Assembly (NCBI RefSeq): GCF_000731315.1
Contig: NZ_HG938353.1
Location: 1,116,001 to 1,180,000 of the forward strand
Reading direction: 5' to 3'
Length of the DNA stretch: 64,000 nucleotides
Source: Neorhizobium galegae bv. orientalis str. HAMBI 540
GTDB taxonomy: Bacteria > Pseudomonadota > Alphaproteobacteria > Rhizobiales > Rhizobiaceae
Below are positions 7,878 to 16,189 of the stretch, piece after piece. The position numbers and the translations under genes were made by a program. The notes under the pieces were generated by a model. The model was not told where the DNA came from, ran no database searches, and saw nothing but the letters and a program-made list of their open reading frames with translations. Every line of letters begins with the position of its first letter. Positions within the stretch are counted from its first letter, which is position 1.

Positions 7878-7895
7878 ACTAATTTTGGGAACTAT

Positions 7896-9164
7896 TTAGA
7901 GAGCCGGGCTTCCCTGTCGCCAGGCTAGGTCCAGCCGCTCCAGTCCGTGGAAATGATAGACGTCTTTGACCACCGGCGTCCTCGTGATCCGCATGCCGGG
8001 CAGTCGCCGAAACAGGATCGGCAGCACGGTATTGAGTTCCAGCCTTGCGAGCGGCGCGCCGATGCAGAAATGGATGCCGGCACCGAAGGAGAGGTTTTGG
8101 GCTTCCTGCCGGTCGGGCTTGAAGGCCAGCGGATCGGAGAATTTATTCGGATCGAGATTGGCGGCGGCGAGGATCAGGCTCACCTTGTCGCCACGCTTGA
8201 AGGAAAGCCCGTCTATCTCGACGTCCTCGAGCGCCCAGCGCTGGAAGATATGCACCGGCGCACAGATGCGCAACGTCTCCTCGACCGTTCGCTCGGTCGC
8301 GGCCTCGTCGCGGAAAAGGTCTGCCGGCGGAAGGCCGCTCTCCAGGATCACCCGCACCGAATTGCCGATCTGATGCACCGTCGCCTCGTGGCCGGCATTG
8401 AGCAGCACGATGGTGGTCGAGACCAGTTCGTCGTCGGTGAGATACTGGCCCTTGTGCTCCGTATGGATCATGTGGGTGAGGAGATCTTCGCGCGGTTCCC
8501 GGCGGCGCTCAGCGATCAGGCCTTTGACGTAGTCGGAAAATTCCCCGGCCGCGCGGTCGGCGGCATATTCGTCCTGCCGCGTCCGCTTGAACATGTACAT
8601 GCCGACATAGGCATGCGACCATTTGAGAAGCTGCGGCCCCATCTCGTCCGGGATGCCGATCATCCGGGCGATCATCGTTACCGGAATGATGTCGGCGAAG
8701 GAGGAAAGCAGCTCCGTCTCGCCTTGGCCTTCGAACCCGTCGATCAGCCTTTCGGCAAGTTTTGCGATCTCCGGCCGGAGCTTTTCGATATGCCGCGAAA
8801 CGAAGGCGCGGTTGACGAGCGTGCGAAGCCGGGTGTGCTCCGGCGGTTCAAGCTCCAGCAGTGAATACCGCTCGGCGAGATTGAAGTTTTCGAGATGAGC
8901 CAAGGGCTCGGGCAGGCCGAGTTCCTCCCGGCTGGCGATATGCAGGATCTGCCGCCCGAAGCGACGGTCGCGCAACAGCCCGTTCACGTGGTCGTAGCCG
9001 GTGAAGAACCATTGCCGCTGTTCTTCCCAGTAGAAAGTCGGACAATGTTCGTGGAGGAGGGCGTAGACGCGGTTCGGGTCGCTGTAGAAAGCCGGATTGC
9101 GGCCGTCCAGCGAGACGTGGCGCGTTTGAGGATTGATGTGGAGAAAATCGGGCAGAATGGTCAT
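7896..9164 (-). CDS. Cytochrome P450
   Basis: 422-residue soluble bacterial (class I) P450 monooxygenase. Landmarks are HTRLR at 110-114, the oxygen-activation helix AGHEAT at 257-262, ExxR at 296-299, and the haem loop FGAGIHFCIGAPLARLE with the axial Cys367. There is no membrane anchor. Class I P450s need a ferredoxin and reductase; none is encoded nearby. The substrate is unknown. The start at 9164 (MTILPDF) is used; the frame extends to 9236, but that part lacks family similarity. It is convergent with the SDR gene and divergent from the CYTH-like gene. Confidence 0.92.
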   Translation of the reverse strand: MTILPDFLHINPQTRHVSLDGRNPAFYSDPNRVYALLHEHCPTFYWEEQRQWFFTGYDHVNGLLRDRRFGRQILHIASREELGLPEPLAHLENFNLAERYSLLELEPPEHTRLRTLVNRAFVSRHIEKLRPEIAKLAERLIDGFEGQGETELLSSFADIIPVTMIARMIGIPDEMGPQLLKWSHAYVGMYMFKRTRQDEYAADRAAGEFSDYVKGLIAERRREPREDLLTHMIHTEHKGQYLTDDELVSTTIVLLNAGHEATVHQIGNSVRVILESGLPPADLFRDEAATERTVEETLRICAPVHIFQRWALEDVEIDGLSFKRGDKVSLILAAANLDPNKFSDPLAFKPDRQEAQNLSFGAGIHFCIGAPLARLELNTVLPILFRRLPGMRITRTPVVKDVYHFHGLERLDLAWRQGSPAL

Positions 9165-9282
9165 GCCAGGAGACCTAGCGAATTTCAGTCGATGGGGAAA
9201 GCGGGCTGAATTGACGCAATTCAAGATTGCGCGCATGGTCCATCATGCACGGGGAGTTTGGGGCCTTGGGGGGAGGGATAGG

Positions 9283-10104
9283 TTGAAGCTGTCGTCTCGC
9301 GAATACAAGCTGACGCTGCACGCGCCGGAGTTTGCCGGCGACGAAGCCGCCTACCGTTCGAAGGCCGCAGATTTCTGGACGGACACGGTCAATCGGCTCG
9401 GCGAAACCGGGATCGGCGCAAGCGGCAAACTGAACCTGTTGGAGCCGGACAAGCAGCGAAACGTGTTTTTCCTCGATACGCCGGACAAGGCTCTCTACGA
9501 GCGATCGGATCTCGTTTTCCGGATGCGACGACCGGTCGCCGCCAAGGGCGACTGGGATGCGACGTTGAAATTCCGCCATGGGGACCGTCTGCTCGCTGGG
9601 GCGCCGGCGTTCCGGCTGCGGGAAGGGCGCGGACGGGGCAAGTTCGAAGAGGACGTCAAGGCGGTTCCGCGATCCGGAATGCCGGGCTTCTGGGCGCTTT
9701 TCAGCCGCTCCGTCGAGGCCGCGTTCGGCCCCCGAAAGAAACTCCTGACCATTGGCGACTGCCTCGCCCCTTTCGAGAAACTCGACAGCGCGTCGCTGCC
9801 GCCGCTGAAGGAAAAGGTTCAAACCGTTTCGGGCCTGAAAGTGATCGAGCACGTCTTCGAGGATGGCTGGCTGAACCTCTCGAAAAAGGTCGGGGCCGAG
9901 TGCGCGTTGATCCTGTGGTGGAAGGAAGACAAGGCGCTGGAGCCGATCGCAGCCGAATTCAGCTTTCGTTTCGCCCTCGACGACGGCGAGGCGGATGCCA
10001 AGGTCGTCCGCAACGCCTGGACGGCGATGACTGCGCTCAGCGGCTCGCCGTTCATCGATCCGAAAGGCAGGACGAAGACGGCGCTCGTCTACGGCGCCGA
10101 TTGA
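9283..10104 (+). CDS. CYTH-like domain protein
   Basis: About 273 residues, related in pattern to CYTH (triphosphate tunnel) proteins: an early strand SREYKLTLH, then FFLDTPDKALYERSDLVFRMRRP, in which a D-T-P turn is followed by a strand with alternating Arg, then DATLKFRH. The usual ExExK signature is degenerate, so catalytic activity on a triphosphate is doubtful. The TTG at 9283 is chosen because GGGAGGGATAGG lies immediately upstream. An ATG at 9235 in the same frame is the alternative. The stop touches the stop of the convergent ggt gene (TGA|TCA at 10102-10107). Confidence 0.55.
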   Translation: MKLSSREYKLTLHAPEFAGDEAAYRSKAADFWTDTVNRLGETGIGASGKLNLLEPDKQRNVFFLDTPDKALYERSDLVFRMRRPVAAKGDWDATLKFRHGDRLLAGAPAFRLREGRGRGKFEEDVKAVPRSGMPGFWALFSRSVEAAFGPRKKLLTIGDCLAPFEKLDSASLPPLKEKVQTVSGLKVIEHVFEDGWLNLSKKVGAECALILWWKEDKALEPIAAEFSFRFALDDGEADAKVVRNAWTAMTALSGSPFIDPKGRTKTALVYGAD

Positions 10105-11892
10105 TCATTCCCCGACCGCCACGCCCTCGCGGCGCGGGTCGGCGCTGCCCACGAGACCGCTCGCGGTGATCTCGATCGCGTGCAGGCCGGAATTCATCTC
10201 GCCCGGCTTCACCTCGTAACCGAGCGCCTTCAACGGCTCCGCGAACTTTTCGGCCTCTGTGCCGGCCTCGATCTCATAAGGCCCGAACCGGTTGATGAAA
10301 TGCGGCTGGGCGACGATCTGCTCCACAGGCATGCCCCAGTCGATATAGGCGATCAGCGCCTGGGCGACGTAACCGATGATCTGGCTGCCGCCGGGCGAAC
10401 CGATTGCCAGCAGCGGCTTGCCGTCCTTCATCACGATCGTCGGCGCCATCGAGGAACGCGGCCGCTTGCCCGGCTCGACACGGTTGGCGACGGACAGGCT
10501 GCCATCATGGGTCTTGAAGGAGAAATCGGTGAGCTCGTTGTTGAGCAGGAAGCCGTTCGTCATCAGCCGCGAGCCGAACCCGCTTTCGATCGTCGTGGTC
10601 ATCGACACGACGTTACCCTCTCTGTCGACGATGACGAAATGACTGGTGGAGGGCATCTCGATCGCCGCGTCGCGGCCGAACAGCAGCGCATGGTCCCATT
10701 CCGGCTCGCCGGCCTTAACCTGGTCCAATGCGAGAGCTTTCGTACCGTCGAGCAGGGCAGCGCGCTTGCCGAGATAGTCCTTCTTCAGCAGGCCCTTGAT
10801 CGGCAAGGGCTGAAAATCCGGATCGGCCAGATACCGTTCGCGGTCGGCAAAGGCGAGGCGCTGGGCGTCGCCGATGATCCGCCAGCTTTCGGCGTTCTGG
10901 AAACCGAGTGCCTTGATGTCGAAATTCTCGATCGCGCCGAGCATCTGGCCGATCGCGACCGCGCCGGAGGAGGGCGGACCCATGCCGCAGACGTCGAGCG
11001 CCCGGTAGGCGGCGCAGACCGGCTCGCGTTCCTTGACGCGGTAGTTGGCGAGGTCGGCGAGCGACAGGACGCCGGGATTGCCCGGTGCTTCTCGCACCGT
11101 CTTGACGATCGCCTCGGCGATCGGCCCCTTGTAGAAGGCGTCGGCGCCGCCGGTCGCGATCGTCTTCAGCGTCTCGGCATAGGCTGGGTTCTTGAGCACC
11201 GCGCCGGCCTTCAGTGGCGCGCCTGAAGCGTCGTAGAAGTAGCCGCGGGGACCGTCGTATTTCTTCAGCCGGTCGCCTTCGGCGGCGATCAGCGAAGCCA
11301 TGCGGGGCGAGACCTGGAAACCGCTTGCGGCGAGCTTCTCCGCCCGTTCGAACAGGCTCGCCCAGTCGGCCTTGCCGTAGCGCTTATGGACTTCGGAGAG
11401 GAGGCGCACCGTGCCGGGCGTGCCGACCGATCGGCCGCCAACCACCGCGTCCATGAATTTCAACGGCTGGCCCTGGGCATCGAGGAAGAGTTTCGGCGTA
11501 GCCTCCATCGGTGCCGTCTCGCGGCCGTCGAACGTGGTGAGCCTGTTGGCGGCCGCATCGTAATAGACGAGGAACGAGCCGCCGCCGAGGCCGGAACTCT
11601 GCGGCTCGACAAGGCCGAGCACGGTTTGGACCGCGATCAGGGCGTCGATCGCATTGCCACCCTTGGCGATCACGTCCCGCCCGGCCTCGGCTGCCAGCGG
11701 ATTGGCGGCGGCGACCATGAAGTTCTTGGTCTCGACACGCTTGGCCGAGGTGAACCCGGTCGCCCGCTCCGGCGCAACCGTATCGGACGCCTGCTGCGCC
11801 AGCGTTGTTCCGGCCGAAAGCATCAAGGCGGAAAGCGCCGAGGAAAGAAGGATGCCGGTGAAGAAACTTGTCCCGAAAAATCTCGCCCGCAT
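10105..11892 (-). CDS. ggt: Gamma-glutamyltransferase precursor
   Basis: 595-residue periplasmic gamma-glutamyltranspeptidase, which cleaves glutathione and other gamma-glutamyl compounds. A signal peptide (hydrophobic LLSSALSALMLSAG, then GTTLAQQA) begins the protein. SGLGGGSFLVYYD and TFDGRETAP are conserved large-subunit motifs. STSHFVIVDREGNVVSMTTT contains the autoprocessing Thr (first residue of T-S-H), where the proenzyme splits into two subunits. RPRSSMAPTIV and GSPGGSQI form the rest of the active site. Length is typical. A single gene with no obvious operon partner, convergent with the CYTH-like gene with no gap. Confidence 0.93.
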   Translation of the reverse strand: MRARFFGTSFFTGILLSSALSALMLSAGTTLAQQASDTVAPERATGFTSAKRVETKNFMVAAANPLAAEAGRDVIAKGGNAIDALIAVQTVLGLVEPQSSGLGGGSFLVYYDAAANRLTTFDGRETAPMEATPKLFLDAQGQPLKFMDAVVGGRSVGTPGTVRLLSEVHKRYGKADWASLFERAEKLAASGFQVSPRMASLIAAEGDRLKKYDGPRGYFYDASGAPLKAGAVLKNPAYAETLKTIATGGADAFYKGPIAEAIVKTVREAPGNPGVLSLADLANYRVKEREPVCAAYRALDVCGMGPPSSGAVAIGQMLGAIENFDIKALGFQNAESWRIIGDAQRLAFADRERYLADPDFQPLPIKGLLKKDYLGKRAALLDGTKALALDQVKAGEPEWDHALLFGRDAAIEMPSTSHFVIVDREGNVVSMTTTIESGFGSRLMTNGFLLNNELTDFSFKTHDGSLSVANRVEPGKRPRSSMAPTIVMKDGKPLLAIGSPGGSQIIGYVAQALIAYIDWGMPVEQIVAQPHFINRFGPYEIEAGTEAEKFAEPLKALGYEVKPGEMNSGLHAIEITASGLVGSADPRREGVAVGE

Positions 11893-11960
11893 GGCGCGCC
11901 CTCCGCGTTTGAATCCCTGCGGAGGAATGTGGGTTTCAGGATGACGAGAACAAGAGGATG

Positions 11961-13211
11961 TCAGCGCTTACCGAGCGAAGCGAGGCGTTTCAGGGCTGCG
12001 ACCTGCCGGCTGGCGCGGACGTCCGTCGGGGCTTCGTCCTCGCCCTGCCGGTCGACGGCCGGAACGATCGAGGCTTCGGTGCCGGTATCTATCGCGGTGC
12101 GGTCGCGGCCGCTGTCCTTAGCTGTGTAAAGTGCCCGGTCCGCGGCGCTGAGCAGAAGATCGAGGTCGGCGGTTCCGGCGCCCGCAAGCGCGATGCCGGC
12201 GCTGACGGTGACCGTGATATTGTGCTCTCCGGCGACGATGGTCTGGCGTTTGAGCGTCAGGCGGATCGCCTCGGCGATGCTGGCGGCCTCGATCATGTCG
12301 CCGACGCGCAGGATGGAGGCGAATTCCTCGCCGCCCATGCGGCCGAAGAAACCGCGGCTGCGCATCGACGTCTGGCCGACCTGCGAAAAGGCGACCAGCA
12401 CCGAATCGCCCGCCTGATGGCCGCAGCGGTCATTGATCTGCTTGAAGTTGTCGAGGTCGAAATGCAGGAGCGCGATCAGCGGCTTCTCCTCGTTCTCGAG
12501 TTTTCTCAGGGCATGGAACTGGTCGATCAGGCCGCGCCGGTTGAGAACGCCGGTCAAAGGGTCGGTGACGGCAAGCGTCTTGAGCTTCTCTTCCGAGCGC
12601 TCGGTCAAGAGCTTCGCGCCGGTCATGATGCTGGCGATGAAGCAGATTGCCGCCGGGAAGAGCAGCCAGGCGGAGTGCGGCGATACGCCAATGGATTTCG
12701 CCTCACCGGCTACCACCAGAACTGCAACCACGCCGTTCGCGCAAAATTGCACGGCAAGGAAGGTCGCAAGCACCCGCCGCGTCATCTTCGACGCGCCGTT
12801 GTTCCTGAGGAGAATATAAATCATGATCGCATGGCCGACCATGGTCGCAACGTTGTGGAGAGCAACCCGGTTGGCGAAGTTCTCGCGAACCGGATAGAGG
12901 AACATGCCGGCCACCCAGAGAAGCGCTGGGATGGCGATATAGGCCTCGACGGGCTTTCGATCGAACTGCAGGAGGCCGGCAATCCACAGGCCGACGCCGC
13001 CGAGCACCAGCGTATTGGCGATCTGGATGGAGATGAAATCAGGGATGTCGCCGCGCAACGCGACCAGGATGACGCCGATCCCGTGCAGCGCAAACCCGCC
13101 GCCCCAGCTCAGGTAGAAGCGGTCCCGCTCGTAATACCAGCGTGAGCACAGGAGGGCCGCAAGCGTCAGCGCCTCCGCCGCCCAGATCATCAGGCCCGTT
13201 AAAATGTCCAC
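11961..13211 (-). CDS. Membrane-bound GGDEF diguanylate cyclase
   Basis: 416-residue protein with an N-terminal membrane region (about six hydrophobic segments between residues 5 and 200) and a C-terminal GGDEF domain starting at LAVTDPLTGVLNRRG. The active-site motif is GGEEF at 293-297, an active variant, so synthesis of c-di-GMP is likely. The product-inhibition site (RxxD, normally five residues before GGDEF) reads RSRG and is missing. The membrane part resembles the sensor modules of other rhizobial cyclases, but I cannot name its ligand. The gene is alone on its strand. Confidence 0.88.
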   Translation of the reverse strand: MDILTGLMIWAAEALTLAALLCSRWYYERDRFYLSWGGGFALHGIGVILVALRGDIPDFISIQIANTLVLGGVGLWIAGLLQFDRKPVEAYIAIPALLWVAGMFLYPVRENFANRVALHNVATMVGHAIMIYILLRNNGASKMTRRVLATFLAVQFCANGVVAVLVVAGEAKSIGVSPHSAWLLFPAAICFIASIMTGAKLLTERSEEKLKTLAVTDPLTGVLNRRGLIDQFHALRKLENEEKPLIALLHFDLDNFKQINDRCGHQAGDSVLVAFSQVGQTSMRSRGFFGRMGGEEFASILRVGDMIEAASIAEAIRLTLKRQTIVAGEHNITVTVSAGIALAGAGTADLDLLLSAADRALYTAKDSGRDRTAIDTGTEASIVPAVDRQGEDEAPTDVRASRQVAALKRLASLGKR

Positions 13212-13585
13212 CCCAAACTCCAGTGCTCGATGTCGAGCGCGCCCAACATGACATGCAGTCTTTAAGACGAAGTTGCACGGATTCTGGAAAACCCTGGGCT
13301 CAGACCCGGTTGCGGTGAGATTTCGAGCCGAAATTCACGCCTGCTTTACCCTGATCGCGCAAAAACCTGTGCCATCGGGTGAAATGGGGCGTCCGCAGGC
13401 TGTCGCCCGGCAGGAATCGTAATAGCGGTCAGCCTCGCGCATCCCCGGGCAGTTAAGGATATCGGATGCTCCGTCTTGAAGTACCGGGCGTTGACACTCT
13501 ATGTAGGGATGACCCATTCCATTTGATTCCGGAGCGCCTTTCTGCCTTCGGCCAGGGATCAAGAGAAGCTTGACAAAGGACGGAC
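13212..13585. other. Intergenic region upstream of clpP
   Basis: 374 bp between the divergent cyclase and clpP genes. It holds the heat-shock-type promoter at 13475-13504. A minus-strand frame (13335-13517, 60 residues with five cysteines) is open, but it lacks a convincing ribosome-binding site and overlaps the clpP promoter, so it is not called as a gene. Confidence 0.5.
13475..13504 (+). promoter_or_regulatory. Putative RpoH-type promoter of clpP
   Basis: CTTGAA (13475-13480) is an exact heat-shock -35 element. After 16 bp comes CTCTATGT (13497-13504), a partial match to the heat-shock -10 element. It lies about 80 bp upstream of clpP, a gene of the heat-shock regulon in many proteobacteria. 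A TTGACA (13491-13496) within it could serve a vegetative promoter, but no good -10 follows. Confidence 0.4.
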
Positions 13586-14218
13586 ATGAGAAATCCAGTT
13601 GATACCGCAATGGCCTTGGTGCCGATGGTCGTCGAACAGACCAATCGCGGTGAGCGCTCATACGACATCTATTCGCGTCTTCTGAAAGAGCGCATCATCT
13701 TCCTCACCGGCCCCGTGGAAGATTATACGGCGTCGCTGATCTGCGCCCAGCTTCTCTTCCTGGAAGCGGAAAATCCGAAGAAGGAAATCGCCCTCTACAT
13801 CAATTCGCCCGGCGGCGTCGTGACCGCCGGCATGGCCATCTACGATACGATGCAGTTCATCAGGCCGGCGGTTTCGACGCTCTGCATCGGCCAGGCAGCC
13901 TCGATGGGCTCGCTGCTCCTGTGCGCCGGCGAAAAGGGGATGCGCTTTGCCACCCCGAACGCGCGCATCATGGTTCACCAGCCGTCCGGCGGCTTCCAGG
14001 GTCAGGCGTCCGACATCGAACGCCATGCCCGTGACATATTGAAGATGAAAAGACGTCTTAACGAGGTTTACGTGAAGCACACGGGCCGCACGTTGGAGGA
14101 AGTTGAAAAGACCCTCGACCGCGACCACTTCATGACGTCGGACGAAGCCCAGGATTGGGGTGTCATCGACAAGATCCTGACATCGCGTCAGGAAATGGAA
14201 GGTGGCTCCGGAGACTGA
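13586..14218 (+). CDS. clpP: ATP-dependent Clp protease proteolytic subunit
   Basis: 210-residue serine peptidase that forms the tetradecameric chamber fed by ClpX or ClpA. The triad is visible: Ser106 in GQAASMGS, His131 in MVHQPSGG, and Asp180 in [22 protein letters not shown] forms the oxyanion and cleft region. AAGGACGG precedes the ATG. A plausible heat-shock promoter is at 13475-13504. The gene is followed after 285 bp by clpX on the same strand, the usual order. The interval contains no gene and may carry a separate clpX promoter. Confidence 0.97.
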   Translation: MRNPVDTAMALVPMVVEQTNRGERSYDIYSRLLKERIIFLTGPVEDYTASLICAQLLFLEAENPKKEIALYINSPGGVVTAGMAIYDTMQFIRPAVSTLCIGQAASMGSLLLCAGEKGMRFATPNARIMVHQPSGGFQGQASDIERHARDILKMKRRLNEVYVKHTGRTLEEVEKTLDRDHFMTSDEAQDWGVIDKILTSRQEMEGGSGD

Positions 14219-14503
14219 GTCTGATGGCGCGACCCGTGCACCTCACCCCGATGTGAGCAAAAAGGGGTTTCAAGTCGCACGGAAAGCGCTATTAGTACTT
14301 ATTAATGCTGTGTTGAACTTTTATGACATAGCATTCGTTTCTTAGGGGTTTCGTTGCCGCTGATCCCGCATGATGTGCGCAGGATCGGTAGAGTACCCTT
14401 AAGGCAAGGCAGGCGCGCAAGGCCCGTCGGGCGCGCGCCGGCAAGCGGTAGAGTGGACCGCGCCCGTTTTGACGTGAGTGCGGAGTGCTGGAAGGAAAGT
14501 GAT

Positions 14504-15781
14504 ATGAGCAAAGTCAGCGGCAGCAACGGCGGCGACTCCAAGAATACCCTATATTGCTCTTTCTGCGGAAAGAGCCAGCACGAAGTCCGGAAGCTGATCG
14601 CCGGGCCGACCGTATTCATCTGCGATGAATGCGTCGAACTGTGCATGGACATCATCCGCGAAGAGAACAAGACCTCGATGGTCAAGTCCCGCGACGGCGT
14701 ACCCACGCCGCAGGATATCATCAAGGTCCTCGACGAATACGTCATCGGCCAGAAGCAGGCCAAGCGTATCCTGTCGGTCGCGGTGCATAACCATTACAAG
14801 CGCCTCGCGCATGCCTCCAAGGGTGGCGATGTCGAGCTTGCGAAGTCGAACATCATGCTGGTCGGCCCGACCGGCTGCGGCAAGACCTATCTTGCCCAGA
14901 CGCTCGCCCGCATCATCGACGTTCCCTTCACGATGGCAGACGCCACGACGCTGACCGAAGCCGGCTATGTCGGCGAGGACGTCGAAAACATCATCCTGAA
15001 GCTTCTGCAGTCTGCGGATTACAATGTCGAACGCGCCCAGCGCGGCATCGTCTATATCGACGAAGTCGACAAGATCTCCCGCAAGTCCGACAACCCGTCG
15101 ATCACCCGCGATGTGTCGGGCGAGGGCGTGCAGCAGGCGCTTCTGAAGATCATGGAAGGCACGGTTGCTTCGGTACCGCCCCAGGGCGGCCGCAAGCATC
15201 CGCAGCAGGAATTCCTGCAGGTCGACACGACGAACATACTGTTCATCTGCGGCGGCGCCTTCGCGGGTCTCGACAAGATCATCTCGGCTCGCGGCGAAAA
15301 GACCTCGATCGGCTTCGGTGCCTCCGTCAAGTCCGCGGATGACCGTCGCGTCGGCGAAGTGCTGCGCGAACTGGAGCCGGAAGATCTGGTGAAGTTCGGC
15401 CTCATTCCGGAATTCATCGGCCGTCTGCCGGTTCTGGCAACCCTCGAAGACCTCGACGAGGATGCGCTGATCCAGATCCTGTCGGAACCGAAGAACGCGC
15501 TGATCAAGCAGTACCAGCGCCTGTTCGAGATGGAAGACGTCGATCTGACCTTCCACGAGGATGCGCTGCGCGAGATTGCCAAGCGGGCGATCACCCGCAA
15601 GACCGGCGCCCGCGGCCTGCGCTCGATCATGGAGAAGATCCTTCTCGACACCATGTTCGAACTGCCGACGCTCGAAGGCGTGCGCGAAGTGGTCATCTCG
15701 GACGATGTCGTGCGTGGAAACGCCCGGCCGCTCTACATCTATGCCGACCGGCAGGATGAAAAGGCGAACGTTTCGGCTTGA
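14504..15781 (+). CDS. clpX: ATP-dependent Clp protease ATP-binding subunit ClpX
   Basis: 425-residue AAA+ unfoldase that recognises substrates and feeds ClpP. The N-terminal C4 zinc-binding domain (CSFCGKSQ ... [10 protein letters not shown], residues about 18-47) binds adaptors and substrates. Walker A is [12 protein letters not shown]. The Walker B acidic stretch is VYIDEVDKI. The ClpP-docking loop IGF is in [10 protein letters not shown]. The start at 14504 ([10 protein letters not shown], preceded by GGAAGGAAAG) is chosen over an in-frame ATG at 14354, whose added 50 residues do not resemble ClpX. In Caulobacter, ClpXP degrades cell-cycle regulators, a likely role here too. Followed by a strong terminator. 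Confidence 0.97.
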   Translation: MSKVSGSNGGDSKNTLYCSFCGKSQHEVRKLIAGPTVFICDECVELCMDIIREENKTSMVKSRDGVPTPQDIIKVLDEYVIGQKQAKRILSVAVHNHYKRLAHASKGGDVELAKSNIMLVGPTGCGKTYLAQTLARIIDVPFTMADATTLTEAGYVGEDVENIILKLLQSADYNVERAQRGIVYIDEVDKISRKSDNPSITRDVSGEGVQQALLKIMEGTVASVPPQGGRKHPQQEFLQVDTTNILFICGGAFAGLDKIISARGEKTSIGFGASVKSADDRRVGEVLRELEPEDLVKFGLIPEFIGRLPVLATLEDLDEDALIQILSEPKNALIKQYQRLFEMEDVDLTFHEDALREIAKRAITRKTGARGLRSIMEKILLDTMFELPTLEGVREVVISDDVVRGNARPLYIYADRQDEKANVSA

Positions 15782-15807
15782 AGCGGGCCGTTCCGTTCCG
15801 GAGCTTG

Positions 15808-15834
15808 AAGAGGCCCTATCGGGGCCTCTTTTTT
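15808..15834 (+). terminator. Rho-independent terminator of clpX
   Basis: A stem of AAGAGGCCC (15808-15816) with GGGCCTCTT (15822-15830), 5-nt loop, followed by a T-run. It lies 27 bp after the clpX stop and separates clpX from lon. Confidence 0.88.
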
Positions 15835-16189
15835 ATGTCGGCGAACAGCCTTGCTTTTTTTGATTTTTCCACCATTTTTGCCTCGCGAAGAATTGCACCA
15901 TATTCGCCTTGCATTAGAGACTGTGCGGGAAGATCATCGACGCTCCGGTTGCTTCGTTTGGGTGTGATCTCAGGTTGGCAGGTCCGGTGGTCGCGTCCCG
16001 TGTCCTTTGGCGTTCCGCGTGGCGTTTGTGTGTACACGCTTTGTAATGCACCTGTCACATTCGTTAGGCGACGGCGGCCTACAAGGCTTGAAATCAAATT
16101 TCTAAAACTCCACTTTGGGCGAGAGTGAAATGCCCGGGTGATTTGCCCCGGGACGTATCCCGGAAACGGGACGATGGAAAGGAAATGAA
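15835..16189 (+). other. Intergenic region and long leader upstream of lon
   Basis: 355 bp without a gene between the clpX terminator and lon. A heat-shock-type promoter is suggested at 15850-15877. If it is used, lon mRNA has a leader of about 300 nt. GGAAAGGAAATGAA just before the ATG supplies the ribosome-binding site. No known RNA family was recognised in the leader. Confidence 0.4.
15850..15877 (+). promoter_or_regulatory. Putative RpoH-type promoter of lon
   Basis: CTTGCT (15850-15855), 14 bp, then CACCATTT (15870-15877). The -10 element matches the enterobacterial heat-shock consensus CCCCATNT at all but one position; the -35 matches four of six. A second CACCATAT at 15896-15903 has no -35 partner. 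Confidence 0.3.

Noticed and set aside
13335..13517. 60-codon minus-strand ORF with five cysteines
   Set aside because: No good ribosome-binding site, no signal peptide, and it overlaps the clpP promoter.
14354..14503. 50-residue N-terminal extension of ClpX
   Set aside because: The extension is Arg/Pro-rich and unlike ClpX. A good ribosome-binding site precedes the ATG at 14504.
16087..16110. CTTGAAA before lon as a heat-shock -35 element
   Set aside because: No acceptable -10 element follows at the right distance; the site at 15850-15877 is better.
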